Shown here piece after piece: positions 56,690 through 64,000 of a stretch of 64,000 bases of DNA. The position numbers and the translations under genes were made by a program. The notes below the pieces were generated by a model. The model was not told where the DNA came from, searched no databases, and saw only the letters and a list, made by a program, of their open reading frames with translations. The DNA is from Pseudomonas syringae pv. cilantro (GTDB lineage Bacteria; Pseudomonadota; Gammaproteobacteria; Pseudomonadales; Pseudomonadaceae): contig NZ_LGLN01000029.1 in the NCBI RefSeq assembly GCF_001293775.1, positions 2,410-66,409 on the forward strand. Direction: 5' to 3'. Position 1 is the stretch's first letter, and every line of letters begins with the position of its first letter.

Positions 56690-57907
56690 TTAGACGACGC
56701 TTCCAAGTTTGAAGATGGGAAGGTACATGGCAATGACCAAGCCGCCGACGATAACGCCCAGCACCGCCATTATCATTGGCTCCATAAGGCTGGTTAGACT
56801 ATCAACCATGTTGTCGACTTCATCTTCGTAGTAGCTAGCGACCTTGTCCAGCATGGTGTCCAAAGCGCCTGACTCCTCACCAATGGCTGTCATCTGGATC
56901 GCTAAGCTTGGGAATACACCTGTGGAGCGCATCGAGAAATTCAATTGCATGCCGGTGGAGACATCCTGCTTTACTTTATGGACTGCATTTCGAAACACCA
57001 CATTCCCTGTCGCTCCTGCCACCGAGTCCAGCGCCTCGACCAGCGGTACGCCAGCAGCGAAAGTCGTGGCAAGAGTGCGAGCATAGCGAGCTACTGACGA
57101 CTTGAAGATAAGCGGGCCTATAATCGGGACTTTTAACAAGAACCTGTCCAGGCCGTCGCGAAATTTCTGAGATTGTTTGTAGGCCCGTTTGAACAGAAAA
57201 AAGCTTCCAAATAGCAGTCCTAGAATAGCTAGCCACCACTGCTGCACAAACTCTGAAAGGGCAATCACCATCAGTGTAAACAGAGGTAAATCTGCACCGA
57301 AACTTGAAAATACGGTCTGAAATTGCGGTACCACTTTGATTAGCAAAATACCTGAAACTATAACCGCCACCACGAGAACAGCAGTAGGGTAGGTCATGGC
57401 TTTTTTAATCTTGGCCTTGAGCTTTTCGGTTTTTTCCTTGTACGTCGCTACCCTGTCCAGAGGACTTTCCAGTGCGCCTGCCTGTTCACCTGCATCAACG
57501 AGATTGCAGAACAGCTCATCAAAATGTTCAGGTTTTTGTCGCAAGGCGGTCGCGAAGCTGTTCCCCGCTGAGACTTCTTGCTTTAGCGATACCACCAGCG
57601 TTCGCATATTGGGGTTTTCTGCACCCTCGCTGATTATGTCAAACGATTGAAGTAAAGGTACACCGGCTTTCATCATGGTGGCCATCTGCCGGGAGAAGAA
57701 AGCTATGTCCAGAGGCTTGATTTTCTTACCTTTTCCAAAGATCGAAATTGACTTCTTACGGACTTTGGTCGGGTTGACGCCCTGCTTGCGCAGTTGGGCT
57801 TTTATCAGCGCTGGATTGTGGCCGCTCAATTCTCCACTGAGCTTTCCACCCTTTTTGTCCAGGCCTTCCCAAGTATAAATGCTGACTTTTACTGCCTTGC
57901 TGGCCAT
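56690..57907 (-). CDS. pilC: Type IV pilus inner-membrane platform protein PilC
   Basis: 405 residues, GspF/PilC family. Two repeated cytoplasmic helical domains (FFSRQMATMMKAGVPLLQSFDII; YARTLATTFAAGVPLVEALDSV) and three membrane segments (around 170-190, 215-235, 380-400). It couples the PilB ATPase to pilus assembly. Between pilB and pilD in the canonical order, gaps of only a few bases. Confidence 0.95.
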   Translation of the reverse strand: MASKAVKVSIYTWEGLDKKGGKLSGELSGHNPALIKAQLRKQGVNPTKVRKKSISIFGKGKKIKPLDIAFFSRQMATMMKAGVPLLQSFDIISEGAENPNMRTLVVSLKQEVSAGNSFATALRQKPEHFDELFCNLVDAGEQAGALESPLDRVATYKEKTEKLKAKIKKAMTYPTAVLVVAVIVSGILLIKVVPQFQTVFSSFGADLPLFTLMVIALSEFVQQWWLAILGLLFGSFFLFKRAYKQSQKFRDGLDRFLLKVPIIGPLIFKSSVARYARTLATTFAAGVPLVEALDSVAGATGNVVFRNAVHKVKQDVSTGMQLNFSMRSTGVFPSLAIQMTAIGEESGALDTMLDKVASYYEDEVDNMVDSLTSLMEPMIMAVLGVIVGGLVIAMYLPIFKLGSVV

Positions 57908-57909
57908 GC

Positions 57910-59604
57910 TTAATCCTTGGTCACACGGTTGACTTCTTCCAGGCTTGTGATGCCCTGCATGGCCTTTGATAGGCCTGAGGTACGCAGGTCATTAAAGCCG
58001 TCCTTGCGCATCTGCCTGGATATCTCCAGCGAGTTGCCTTCCTCCATAATGATACGTTCCAGCTCCGGTGTCTTTTTGACCACTTCGTAAATACCGACCC
58101 TGCCCCTGTAGCCGCCGTTGCAATGCTCGCAGCCCACTGGACCATATATCTTGAAAGTGCCAATCTTCGCCTCTGGAAAGCCTTCCTTAATCAGTGTCTC
58201 GCGAGGAATATCGAGTTCTTTCTTGCAATGGCTGCATAACTTGCGTGCGAGTCGTTGCGCGATAATCAGATTGATCGCCGTAGCAATATTGAACGCTGCG
58301 ACGCCCATGTGATGCAGGCGGGTCAGCGTTTCTGCGGCGCTGTTGGTGTGCAAGGTGGACAGCACCATATGGCCTGTCTGCGACGCCTTGATGGCGATTT
58401 CGGCGGTTTCCAAATCACGGATCTCACCGACCATGATTACGTCGGGATCCTGACGCAGAAAAGCACGCAGTGCTTGTGAAAAATCCAGACCTTGACGCGG
58501 ATTGACGTTGACCTGATTGATGCCTTCCAGATTGATCTCTACTGGATCCTCGGCGGTGGAAATATTGATATCCACGGTGTTGAGAATGTTCAGGCCGGTA
58601 TACAGCGAAACAGTTTTGCCCGACCCAGTAGGGCCAGTGACCAGAATCATGCCTTGCGGTTGTTTCAACGCTTCGAGATACAGCGCCTTTTGCTCGGGCT
58701 CGTAACCCAGTGCATCGATACCCATCTGCGCGCTGGTTGGATCGAGAATCCGCATCACGATTTTCTCGCCCCACAGCGTAGGTAAGGTATTCATGCGAAA
58801 GTCGATTGCCTTGTTTTTGGACACTCGCAGCTTGACCCGGCCATCCTGCGGTTTACGTCGTTCCGAGATATCGAGGCTAGCCATAACTTTTAAACGCGCG
58901 GCAATACGGTTCGCCAGATGGATCGGCGGCTTGGCGACTTCATGCAGGATGCCGTCTGTACGCAGGCGCACGCGAAAGGTCTTTTCATAGGGTTCAAAAT
59001 GCAGGTCCGAAGAGCCGAGTCGAATAGCGTCCATCAACATTTTATTGACGAAACGTACTACCGGAGCGTCGTCAGCATCACTTTGGTCAGCAAGCGAGGT
59101 CTCTTTGCTGTCGGACTGATCAATGTCGAGGCCTAGATCGACGTCTTCCATCTCTCCCAAGCCATTGCCCGTCTCAAAAAACTTGTCGATGGCATTACTG
59201 AGTTTGTCGTCCTCTACAAGTATCGCTTCGGTATTTAAACCGGTGCTGAACTGGATATCCGTCACTGCCTGATGATTAGTAGGGTCGGATATGCCGATAA
59301 AAAGCTTGTTCCCCCGTCGCCATAGGGGCAGTGCATGGTGTTGCCGGACGAGCTTTTCGCTTACCAGCCCTTTAGGCTGACTTTCCTTGTCAAGGTTCGA
59401 CAGGTCCATGAACGGAATGCCAAATTGGTCAGACGCCATCTCCGCAAGCGTCAGGCTTTTGACTAACTTGTTCTGTACCAGATAGGTGACGAGCGAAATC
59501 TTGTCGCGTCGCGCCTGCTGATAGGCCAGTTGGGCATTTTTTTCGTTGATAAGCTCGGCCAGAACCAGTTGCTTGGCCAAACCCGTGAGCACGACATCGG
59601 TCAT
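57910..59604 (-). CDS. pilB: Type IV pilus extension ATPase PilB
   Basis: 564 residues. N-terminal MshEN-type domain (~1-150), then the GspE ATPase: Walker A GPTGSGKTVSLYTGLN, Asp box and Walker B (DPDVIMVGEIRDLETAEIA), His box (HMVLSTLHTNSAAETLTRL) and a four-Cys zinc site (LCSHCKKELD, GCEHCNGGYRGR). It powers pilus extension. The ATG at 59604 is preferred to the open frame up to 59661. Confidence 0.95.
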   Translation of the reverse strand: MTDVVLTGLAKQLVLAELINEKNAQLAYQQARRDKISLVTYLVQNKLVKSLTLAEMASDQFGIPFMDLSNLDKESQPKGLVSEKLVRQHHALPLWRRGNKLFIGISDPTNHQAVTDIQFSTGLNTEAILVEDDKLSNAIDKFFETGNGLGEMEDVDLGLDIDQSDSKETSLADQSDADDAPVVRFVNKMLMDAIRLGSSDLHFEPYEKTFRVRLRTDGILHEVAKPPIHLANRIAARLKVMASLDISERRKPQDGRVKLRVSKNKAIDFRMNTLPTLWGEKIVMRILDPTSAQMGIDALGYEPEQKALYLEALKQPQGMILVTGPTGSGKTVSLYTGLNILNTVDINISTAEDPVEINLEGINQVNVNPRQGLDFSQALRAFLRQDPDVIMVGEIRDLETAEIAIKASQTGHMVLSTLHTNSAAETLTRLHHMGVAAFNIATAINLIIAQRLARKLCSHCKKELDIPRETLIKEGFPEAKIGTFKIYGPVGCEHCNGGYRGRVGIYEVVKKTPELERIIMEEGNSLEISRQMRKDGFNDLRTSGLSKAMQGITSLEEVNRVTKD

Positions 59605-59767
59605 AGAACCACCACACACAGACAGTGTGAGGTTTATAGCGCAGTCGAACGATGCTGCCAAATGGCAAGGCTAGATGTGACGAAAATTGTCAGTTTCTGC
59701 GAATTTCTGATTGAGCAATGCCGCGGTTAGAGGCCGATTGGACAGTTGAACGCAGCCATGGGTACGT

Positions 59768-59784
59768 TGGCACGACGTATGCTT
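59768..59784 (+). promoter_or_regulatory. Sigma-54 promoter of pilA
   Basis: TGGCACGACGTATGCTT has GG and GC dinucleotides exactly 10 bases apart (the -24/-12 pattern). It lies about 48 bases upstream of the pilA ATG, as expected for PilR/RpoN control. Confidence 0.82.
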
Positions 59785-59831
59785 CTGCCAACCCAAGGCA
59801 CCACCTAATTGACGCCTGGGAGAAGTACGTT

Positions 59832-60263
59832 ATGAATCTACAAAAAGGTTTCACACTGATCGAGCTGATGATTGTTGTCGCAATCATCGGCATTCTGGCT
59901 GCTATCGCGATACCTCAGTACCAAGACTATGTTACCCGGGCACGTTGGGCTGAAAACAACACAATTATCGCGCCTGTAAAAGCTGCAATTGCTGAATGTC
60001 TGCAGGTTAGCAATAGCGTAATAGCAAGCTGTGACACTATCGGCGAGCTAACTACTACCACTGGCTACGCTGCACCGCCAACGGCAACAGCAAGCTTGGC
60101 GTCCGTCGTCATTACTCCGGCCACTGCCGCCATCGTGGTAACTGGCCAGCCGGCAGTAGGGAGTTGTGTGGTTACGTGGACACCAAACGTAACGGACGCA
60201 AACAAAATCACTTGGATTGGTGCTACGGGTGGTGGTTGCACTAGATCCAGGACTGGGGTTTAA
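59832..60263 (+). CDS. pilA: Type IVa major pilin PilA
   Basis: 143 residues. A 6-residue leader (MNLQKG) is followed by [20 protein letters not shown], with Phe+1 and Glu+5, the PilD site and assembly helix. The C-terminal head has two Cys (GSCVVTW and GGCTRSRTG) that would close the D-loop. Transcribed divergently from pilBCD. Confidence 0.94.
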   Translation: MNLQKGFTLIELMIVVAIIGILAAIAIPQYQDYVTRARWAENNTIIAPVKAAIAECLQVSNSVIASCDTIGELTTTTGYAAPPTATASLASVVITPATAAIVVTGQPAVGSCVVTWTPNVTDANKITWIGATGGGCTRSRTGV

Positions 60264-60316
60264 CAAAAACTTTCTATTCGCCTATCTGTTAGCTTGTCTT
60301 CAGATGAGGTAGTGCA

Positions 60317-60350
60317 AAAACGGCCCGTTCATTATTGTTCGGGCCGTTTT
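60317..60350 (+). terminator. Terminator after pilA
   Basis: AAAACGGCCCG pairs perfectly with CGGGCCGTTTT around a 12-base loop, with the T run in the stem end. About 55 bases past the pilA stop. Confidence 0.85.
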
Positions 60351-60503
60351 CATAGTAAGCAAGACTATCTTGGTTTCTTTCACTGGAAGTTCAAGCAGCA
60401 CCTCTGTTAAGGGCGTGGCGTTCTGTGGCGCGCTGGAAACAGCATCGAACAAAGCCAGAGCCGCAGACGAAAACGTGGCAATACTGCGTCATCTTCATGA
60501 TGC

Positions 60504-60854
60504 TTATTCCCCCCGTTGCACCTTCAACCGATACCCAATCTCCGCAATCACCTCAATCGCAGGCAGCAACTCCAGCCCCAACTCAGAAAGACTGTACTCA
60601 GCCGAAGGCGGTGAAGTCGCCAGCACAGTCCGGACAACCACACCTTTCTCCTCCATCTCCTTGAGCCGCACCGACAGCATCTTTGCGGAAATGCCGGGAA
60701 TATCAACGCGCAGTTCGCCGAACCGTCGAGGCCCGCCACTCAAACTCCACAGCAGGTTTGGCGTCCACACGCCGCCCAGCAACCACATGCAGGCGGCCAC
60801 TGCGCATTCGGGGACAGGGTTGTCGACTTTGCTCTTGCGCATTTTCAGGGGCAT
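60504..60854 (-). CDS. HxlR-family transcription regulator
   Basis: 116 residues with the winged-helix of the HxlR family: CAVAACMWLLGGVWTPNLLWSL, RRFGELRVDIPGISAKMLSVRLKEMEEKGVV. The Cys near the start of the DNA-binding helix region is typical of regulators that sense electrophiles. It faces the glutathione-transferase gene across a 154-base gap holding several GTAAC sites, so it likely represses both. Confidence 0.88.
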   Translation of the reverse strand: MPLKMRKSKVDNPVPECAVAACMWLLGGVWTPNLLWSLSGGPRRFGELRVDIPGISAKMLSVRLKEMEEKGVVVRTVLATSPPSAEYSLSELGLELLPAIEVIAEIGYRLKVQRGE

Positions 60855-60893
60855 TGCGGGGTGTTCCTTTTTAGGGACGCGGGTTTCCGGCGC

Positions 60894-60944
60894 GTAACCT
60901 GGTTACAGAAAGGTAACCGGAGAATGAGAGTAACCTTAAGTTAC
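60894..60944. promoter_or_regulatory. GTAAC palindrome array, probable HxlR operators
   Basis: Three elements: GTAACC-T-GGTTAC at 60894-60906 (perfect 6-1-6), GGTAACC at 60912-60918, and GTAAC-CTTAA-GTTAC at 60930-60944. GTAAC half-sites are typical for HxlR-type regulators. They lie between the divergent hxlR-like and gst genes. Confidence 0.8.
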
Positions 60945-61008
60945 CAGCTATACAAAAGTTATCGAGGTGCTAGGATCGGGTCATTCTCAACCACCGGAAC
61001 AATCCCTT

Positions 61009-61629
61009 ATGAAGCTTTACTATTCACCTGGTTCTTGCTCGCTGGCTGCCCATATTGTGTTGCATGAGGCTGGTGTTGCTCATGAGCTGGTCAAGGTCAA
61101 TCTGCGGCAGCACACGCTTGAATCCGGCGAGGATTACTACGCGATCAATCCTAAAGGTGCCGTCCCTGCACTTGAGTTGGATGACGGCGCGGTTCTGACT
61201 GAAGGCGCTGCCGTTCTGCAATATCTGGGCGACCACTTCGTACCGGAGCTGGTGCCAGCCAACGGCACCCTGGAGCGCGCAAGGCTGCAAGAGATACTCA
61301 ATTATCTGGCTGCCGAATATCACAAGGCCTGGACACCGCTGTTCTATCTGGCAAAGGGCGCCGATGCCACCGACGCCCAGCGCCCGGTCATCGCCAGACA
61401 GACCTACCTGAATGGCCTCCTGGCGGATGGTCGTGATTACCTGCTGGGAAATAACTTCAGCGTTGCCGACACTTACCTGTTTGCTGTTACGCGCTGGTCA
61501 GTCAACTTCGGTATCTCGTTGGACGAGCTGCCTGCATTGAAAGCGTTCATGGCCCGAGTGGAAGCACGCCCGTCCGTCAAAGCGGTGCTTGAAACTGAAG
61601 GTTTGCCTGCGTTGTTCAGCAAGGACTGA
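61009..61629 (+). CDS. gstA: Beta-class glutathione S-transferase
   Basis: 206 residues. The N-terminal thioredoxin-like domain has the beta-class Cys10 (YYSPGSCSLAAHIVLHEAG), the cis-Pro in GAVPALEL and the glutathione contact LTEGAAVLQYL. An all-helical C-terminal domain carries SVADTYLFAV. It conjugates glutathione to electrophiles in the cytoplasm. Likely under the HxlR regulator next door. Confidence 0.93.
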   Translation: MKLYYSPGSCSLAAHIVLHEAGVAHELVKVNLRQHTLESGEDYYAINPKGAVPALELDDGAVLTEGAAVLQYLGDHFVPELVPANGTLERARLQEILNYLAAEYHKAWTPLFYLAKGADATDAQRPVIARQTYLNGLLADGRDYLLGNNFSVADTYLFAVTRWSVNFGISLDELPALKAFMARVEARPSVKAVLETEGLPALFSKD

Positions 61630-61667
61630 ATCATCCAGGTCCAAGGGCAGGTTCAATCTGTTGAACG

Positions 61668-61705
61668 AAAACGCCCCGGCGGATTGCTCCGCCGAGGCGT
61701 TTTGT
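61668..61705 (+). terminator. Terminator after gstA
   Basis: AAAACGCC-C-CGGCGGA pairs with TCCGCCG-A-GGCGTTTT across a TTGC loop, then a TTTTT tail. About 40 bases past the stop. Confidence 0.88.
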
Positions 61706-61867
61706 TTTTAGTACGCAGTTTTATTGCGTTGGCATCGTAGGACGTTTCAGCTTTTGCCTGAGGCTAGGTCTCGATCCACATGGATCACCCAAACGTCCAT
61801 TGATTGATACTCGAATCAAGCCCAAAATCAGCGAACTGATTACCCCGCACATAAAGGGAGGGGGCAT

Positions 61868-62560
61868 ATGAACACCACTGCATCACCCAGCCGCCTCCTC
61901 GGAGTGGGGCTTTACACTGCGTCGGAAGCCTCTTCATACACGGGCATTCCCGCAAAAGACATCCGTAGATGGATGTTTGGCTATCGCGCGGCAGGGGTTG
62001 ATCATCCCGGCATCTGGACTCCGGAGGTCGCATTTCTGGACGATAAACTGCTTGGTTTCCATGATCTGCTGGAAATTCGTTTTGTTCATGCTTTTCGCCA
62101 GCACGGCGTCAGCTTGCAAGCGATCCGCAGTGCTTCGTTACAAGCCCGAGAGATGTTCGGTCAGCGCTATCCGTTTACGTGCAAGCGCTTTCAAACGGAC
62201 GGGCGGGATATTTTTGCGACCGTTCTGGATGAAACCGGGGATGAGGCGCTATTGGATCTGGTAAAGCGGCAATACGCTTTCAAGCAGGTCATCACACCCT
62301 CTCTGTATGAGGGCATTGATTACGCAGGCGAAGAGTCGGCAAAACGTTGGTATCCGGTCAAGCGCAGCAAGGCGGTGGTATTGGACCCTGCAAGAAACTT
62401 CGGCAAACCAGTACTGACAATCACCGGAATCGACACCGCCGCTATTTACCACTCCTATCTGGCTGAAGGTCAGAGCGCGAAGCGCGTGGCACTACTCTAT
62501 GAGATTCCGCCTGCAGCAGTGGAAGCCGCAGTCAATTTTGAGCACAGGATCGCGGCTTGA
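61868..62560 (+). CDS. VapB45-like antitoxin (MerR-type HTH plus DUF433)
   Basis: 230 residues. The N-terminal part has a MerR-like recognition helix (SEASSYTGIPAKDIRRWMFGY). The C-terminal part, from about 170, resembles DUF433 (GKPVLTITGIDTAAIYHSYLAEGQSAKRVALLYEIPPAAVEAAVNFE). This is the layout of antitoxins paired with PIN-like (Mut7-C) toxins. It ends by overlapping the toxin start (4 bases), and GGAGGGGG lies before the ATG. Confidence 0.82.
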   Translation: MNTTASPSRLLGVGLYTASEASSYTGIPAKDIRRWMFGYRAAGVDHPGIWTPEVAFLDDKLLGFHDLLEIRFVHAFRQHGVSLQAIRSASLQAREMFGQRYPFTCKRFQTDGRDIFATVLDETGDEALLDLVKRQYAFKQVITPSLYEGIDYAGEESAKRWYPVKRSKAVVLDPARNFGKPVLTITGIDTAAIYHSYLAEGQSAKRVALLYEIPPAAVEAAVNFEHRIAA

Positions 62561-62964
62561 ATTTTCTGATTAATAACAATCTGCCGCCTGCTATTGCCAG
62601 AGCGCTTAACGAGTTGACCAAATGTGAAGGTCACTCAGTGGTGTCACTGCGTGAAAGATTTCCTGCCAACTCCGCTGATATTGAATGGGTGACTCATCTC
62701 AAAAAAGAAGGCGGTTGGGCGGTCGTATCCCAGGACAAGTTTTCCAAGGGAGACGCTGAGCGCAGGGCATTCCGGGAGTGTGGGATGCCTATTTTCTGCC
62801 TCGCCAAACAGTGGGGCCAAATGACCTACTGGAACAAGGCAGAAAATCTGGTCAGGTGGTGGCCTTCAATTACCGAGCAGGCCTTATTGATCGAAGGCGG
62901 CGCGGCTTTTCGTGTGCCATGGGCGTTCTCCGCAGCACGCAAGTTTAAGCAGCTCCACATCTAG
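62557..62964 (+). CDS. PIN-like (Mut7-C/VapC45-type) toxin, first Asp lost
   Basis: 135 residues starting at a TTG that overlaps the antitoxin stop. It has the PIN-like order: NFLINNNLPPAIARALNEL, SADIEWVTHLKKEGGWAVVSQDKF, GMPIFCLAKQWG. In related toxins the first motif reads xxxDNNLPP with an Asp that helps bind the catalytic metal; here it is Asn. The other acidic residues (DIEW, QDKF) are kept. The toxin may be weakened or inactive, or this may be a natural variant. Confidence 0.8.
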   Translation: MNFLINNNLPPAIARALNELTKCEGHSVVSLRERFPANSADIEWVTHLKKEGGWAVVSQDKFSKGDAERRAFRECGMPIFCLAKQWGQMTYWNKAENLVRWWPSITEQALLIEGGAAFRVPWAFSAARKFKQLHI

Positions 62965-63007
62965 CCCGATCACGGATCGGGCTTTTCTCGCAATTAAAGT
63001 ACAAATG

Positions 63008-63553
63008 TTACCGCGCCACCCCATCAACCCGAGGCTGTCTACGAATCCTCCTCCTAACCCCAACCACCACCATAACCACCAGTAACCCGATCACCACAAA
63101 AAAGATCGCATTGAACACCGGGAACGGTTGATCACGACTGGTGACCGCTTCAATCTCCGTCACGTTGGGAAACATCGACAGGATTGTTATCCGCCAGCCG
63201 TAATAGCGAATCAACGCCAGTTGCTGAGCATCGCGCGAATAGCCCTGGGCTTTGGCCTGGATGTCGGCGGAGTCGAATTTGAAGTACCACGGGAAGCTCC
63301 AGCCGGTGTCTTCGTTGCGGTAAACCACGACTTTCTTGGTGTCCGGGTCTTCGGTGTTGATGAAATACACGTCGCGGGTTGGGCCGTCTGCCGGGTTTTC
63401 GGCGTTGATAACACCGTCGGCGTCCATTCTTTTGACTTCCACACCGGTGATCATCACGACATCATGACGCGGCAGAACGTAGTAGAGGCTTAATGCGCCG
63501 ATCCCCAGTGCAACGAATACCACAAGCCAAATCGACCTTTTAAGCCACTTCAT
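63008..63553 (-). CDS. DUF1523-family membrane protein
   Basis: 181 residues. A membrane segment at each end (IWLVVFVALGIGALSLYYVLP near 8-28 and IFFVVIGLLVVMVVVGVRRR near 150-170) with a domain of about 115 residues between them on the outer face. The domain has ITGVEVKR, RDVYFINTEDPDTKKVVVYRNEDTGWSFPWYFKFDSADIQ, matching DUF1523. Function unknown. Confidence 0.85.
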   Translation of the reverse strand: MKWLKRSIWLVVFVALGIGALSLYYVLPRHDVVMITGVEVKRMDADGVINAENPADGPTRDVYFINTEDPDTKKVVVYRNEDTGWSFPWYFKFDSADIQAKAQGYSRDAQQLALIRYYGWRITILSMFPNVTEIEAVTSRDQPFPVFNAIFFVVIGLLVVMVVVGVRRRIRRQPRVDGVAR

Positions 63554-63672
63554 ACCAGCGTCCTCTGTTTAAAATTGCGTGACTTTGCCCTAATCCGAAC
63601 ATTTCAAAGCAAAACAGTTATTACAAAATTCGACAAGGCCGTTTCGGGCGGCGCAGTCTTCCGGAGATTGAC

Positions 63673-64000
63673 ATGATTTGGTTCCTTGAAGGGCAAGCCA
63701 GCCAGCGCGACGTGATTATCGGTGCGCGTGATGCCTTGCCTGAGTCGGTGCGCATTATCGCTTCTCATCGTCAGCAGCGCTCTGAAATTACCGGTCTGGC
63801 TGATGTGGCGTTGCAAGAACCGCTCGATAACCAGGAACGGATCGACTGGGTGCTGGAAAACGCACGCTCGCTGGGCGTCAAGGTCATTGTTGCCGGGCGG
63901 GTGGGCGGTCTCTATGAAGCGCAGCGTGCGCGGTTCAGTGCCGAGGGGTTGGACCTCGTGACGGGTGGAACGTCCCTGCAAACCTTCATGGATGTCGACA
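63673..64000 (+). CDS. Conserved protein, 3' end outside the window
   Basis: The first 109 codons of a longer gene (MIWFLEGQASQRDVIIGARDAL, then VRIIASHRQQRSEITGLADVALQEP). It reads like the N-terminal domain of ATP-grasp/carboxylate-amine-ligase-like Pseudomonas proteins, but the catalytic part is not in the window. GGAG precedes the ATG. Confidence 0.7.
   Translation, partial: MIWFLEGQASQRDVIIGARDALPESVRIIASHRQQRSEITGLADVALQEPLDNQERIDWVLENARSLGVKVIVAGRVGGLYEAQRARFSAEGLDLVTGGTSLQTFMDVD

Noticed and set aside
59690..60500. Possible tRNA gene next to pilA as in P. aeruginosa
   Set aside because: No cloverleaf or TPsiC-arm sequence (GGTTCGANTCC type) was seen between pilB, pilA and the HxlR gene.

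Overview
The window is chromosomal DNA of a plant-pathogenic Pseudomonas, almost certainly the P. syringae species complex. The evidence is a set of type III effectors (hopF, hopR1, hopAG1, hopAH1, hopAI1), two clear HrpL (hrp-box) promoters, and a core Pseudomonas block on the right (che cluster, NDH-2, yacG-coaE-pilDCB/pilA). The pathovar cannot be told from the sequence alone.

Region 1 (1-4139) is an accessory island bounded by two copies of a ~108-bp direct repeat that carries a terminator. On the minus strand it holds shcF, two divergent tandem hopF genes and a deaminase-fold protein that is a candidate effector. One hrp box at 3940-3968 can drive the whole set. Just outside lies a decayed hybrid sensor kinase (4184-4540), then a second hrp box and the giant effector gene hopR1 (5043-10916).

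Region 2 (11-20 kb) is a sucrose acquisition locus: LacI-type repressor ScrR, GH32 sucrase, a four-gene ABC importer and the divergent porin ScrY, with a palindromic operator between the two arms. Region 3 (20-24.6 kb) is a second LacI-controlled locus: a TonB-dependent receptor and a Tat-exported 2H phosphoesterase, with a perfect 22-bp palindrome upstream.

Region 4 (24.9-37.1 kb) is the most novel part. It has an autotransporter with a long Pro-Thr linker, a FadL-type porin, two lipoproteins, a hybrid histidine kinase, a double-glycine-leader peptide and its HlyD/C39-ABC export pair. Six copies (five exact, one with a single mismatch) of the dyad TAGnnCAnnTGnnCTA lie in the gaps of this region, which suggests a local regulon around a microcin-like secretion system. 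Region 5 (37.1-42.4 kb) is an effector block: hopAG1 (kinase-like domain plus Nudix), hopAH1 (TIM-barrel glycosidase-like), hopAI1 (phosphothreonine lyase) and a 402-aa ADP-ribosyltransferase-like candidate effector.

Region 6 (42.4-64 kb) is core genome: a nine-gene chemotaxis operon (minus strand), NDH-2, a MOSC protein, DUF1780, yacG-coaE-pilD-pilC-pilB with divergent pilA behind a sigma-54 promoter, an HxlR regulator with its GTAAC operator array facing a glutathione transferase gene, a VapBC-like toxin-antitoxin pair whose toxin has lost its first acidic residue, a DUF1523 protein and a truncated gene at the right edge.
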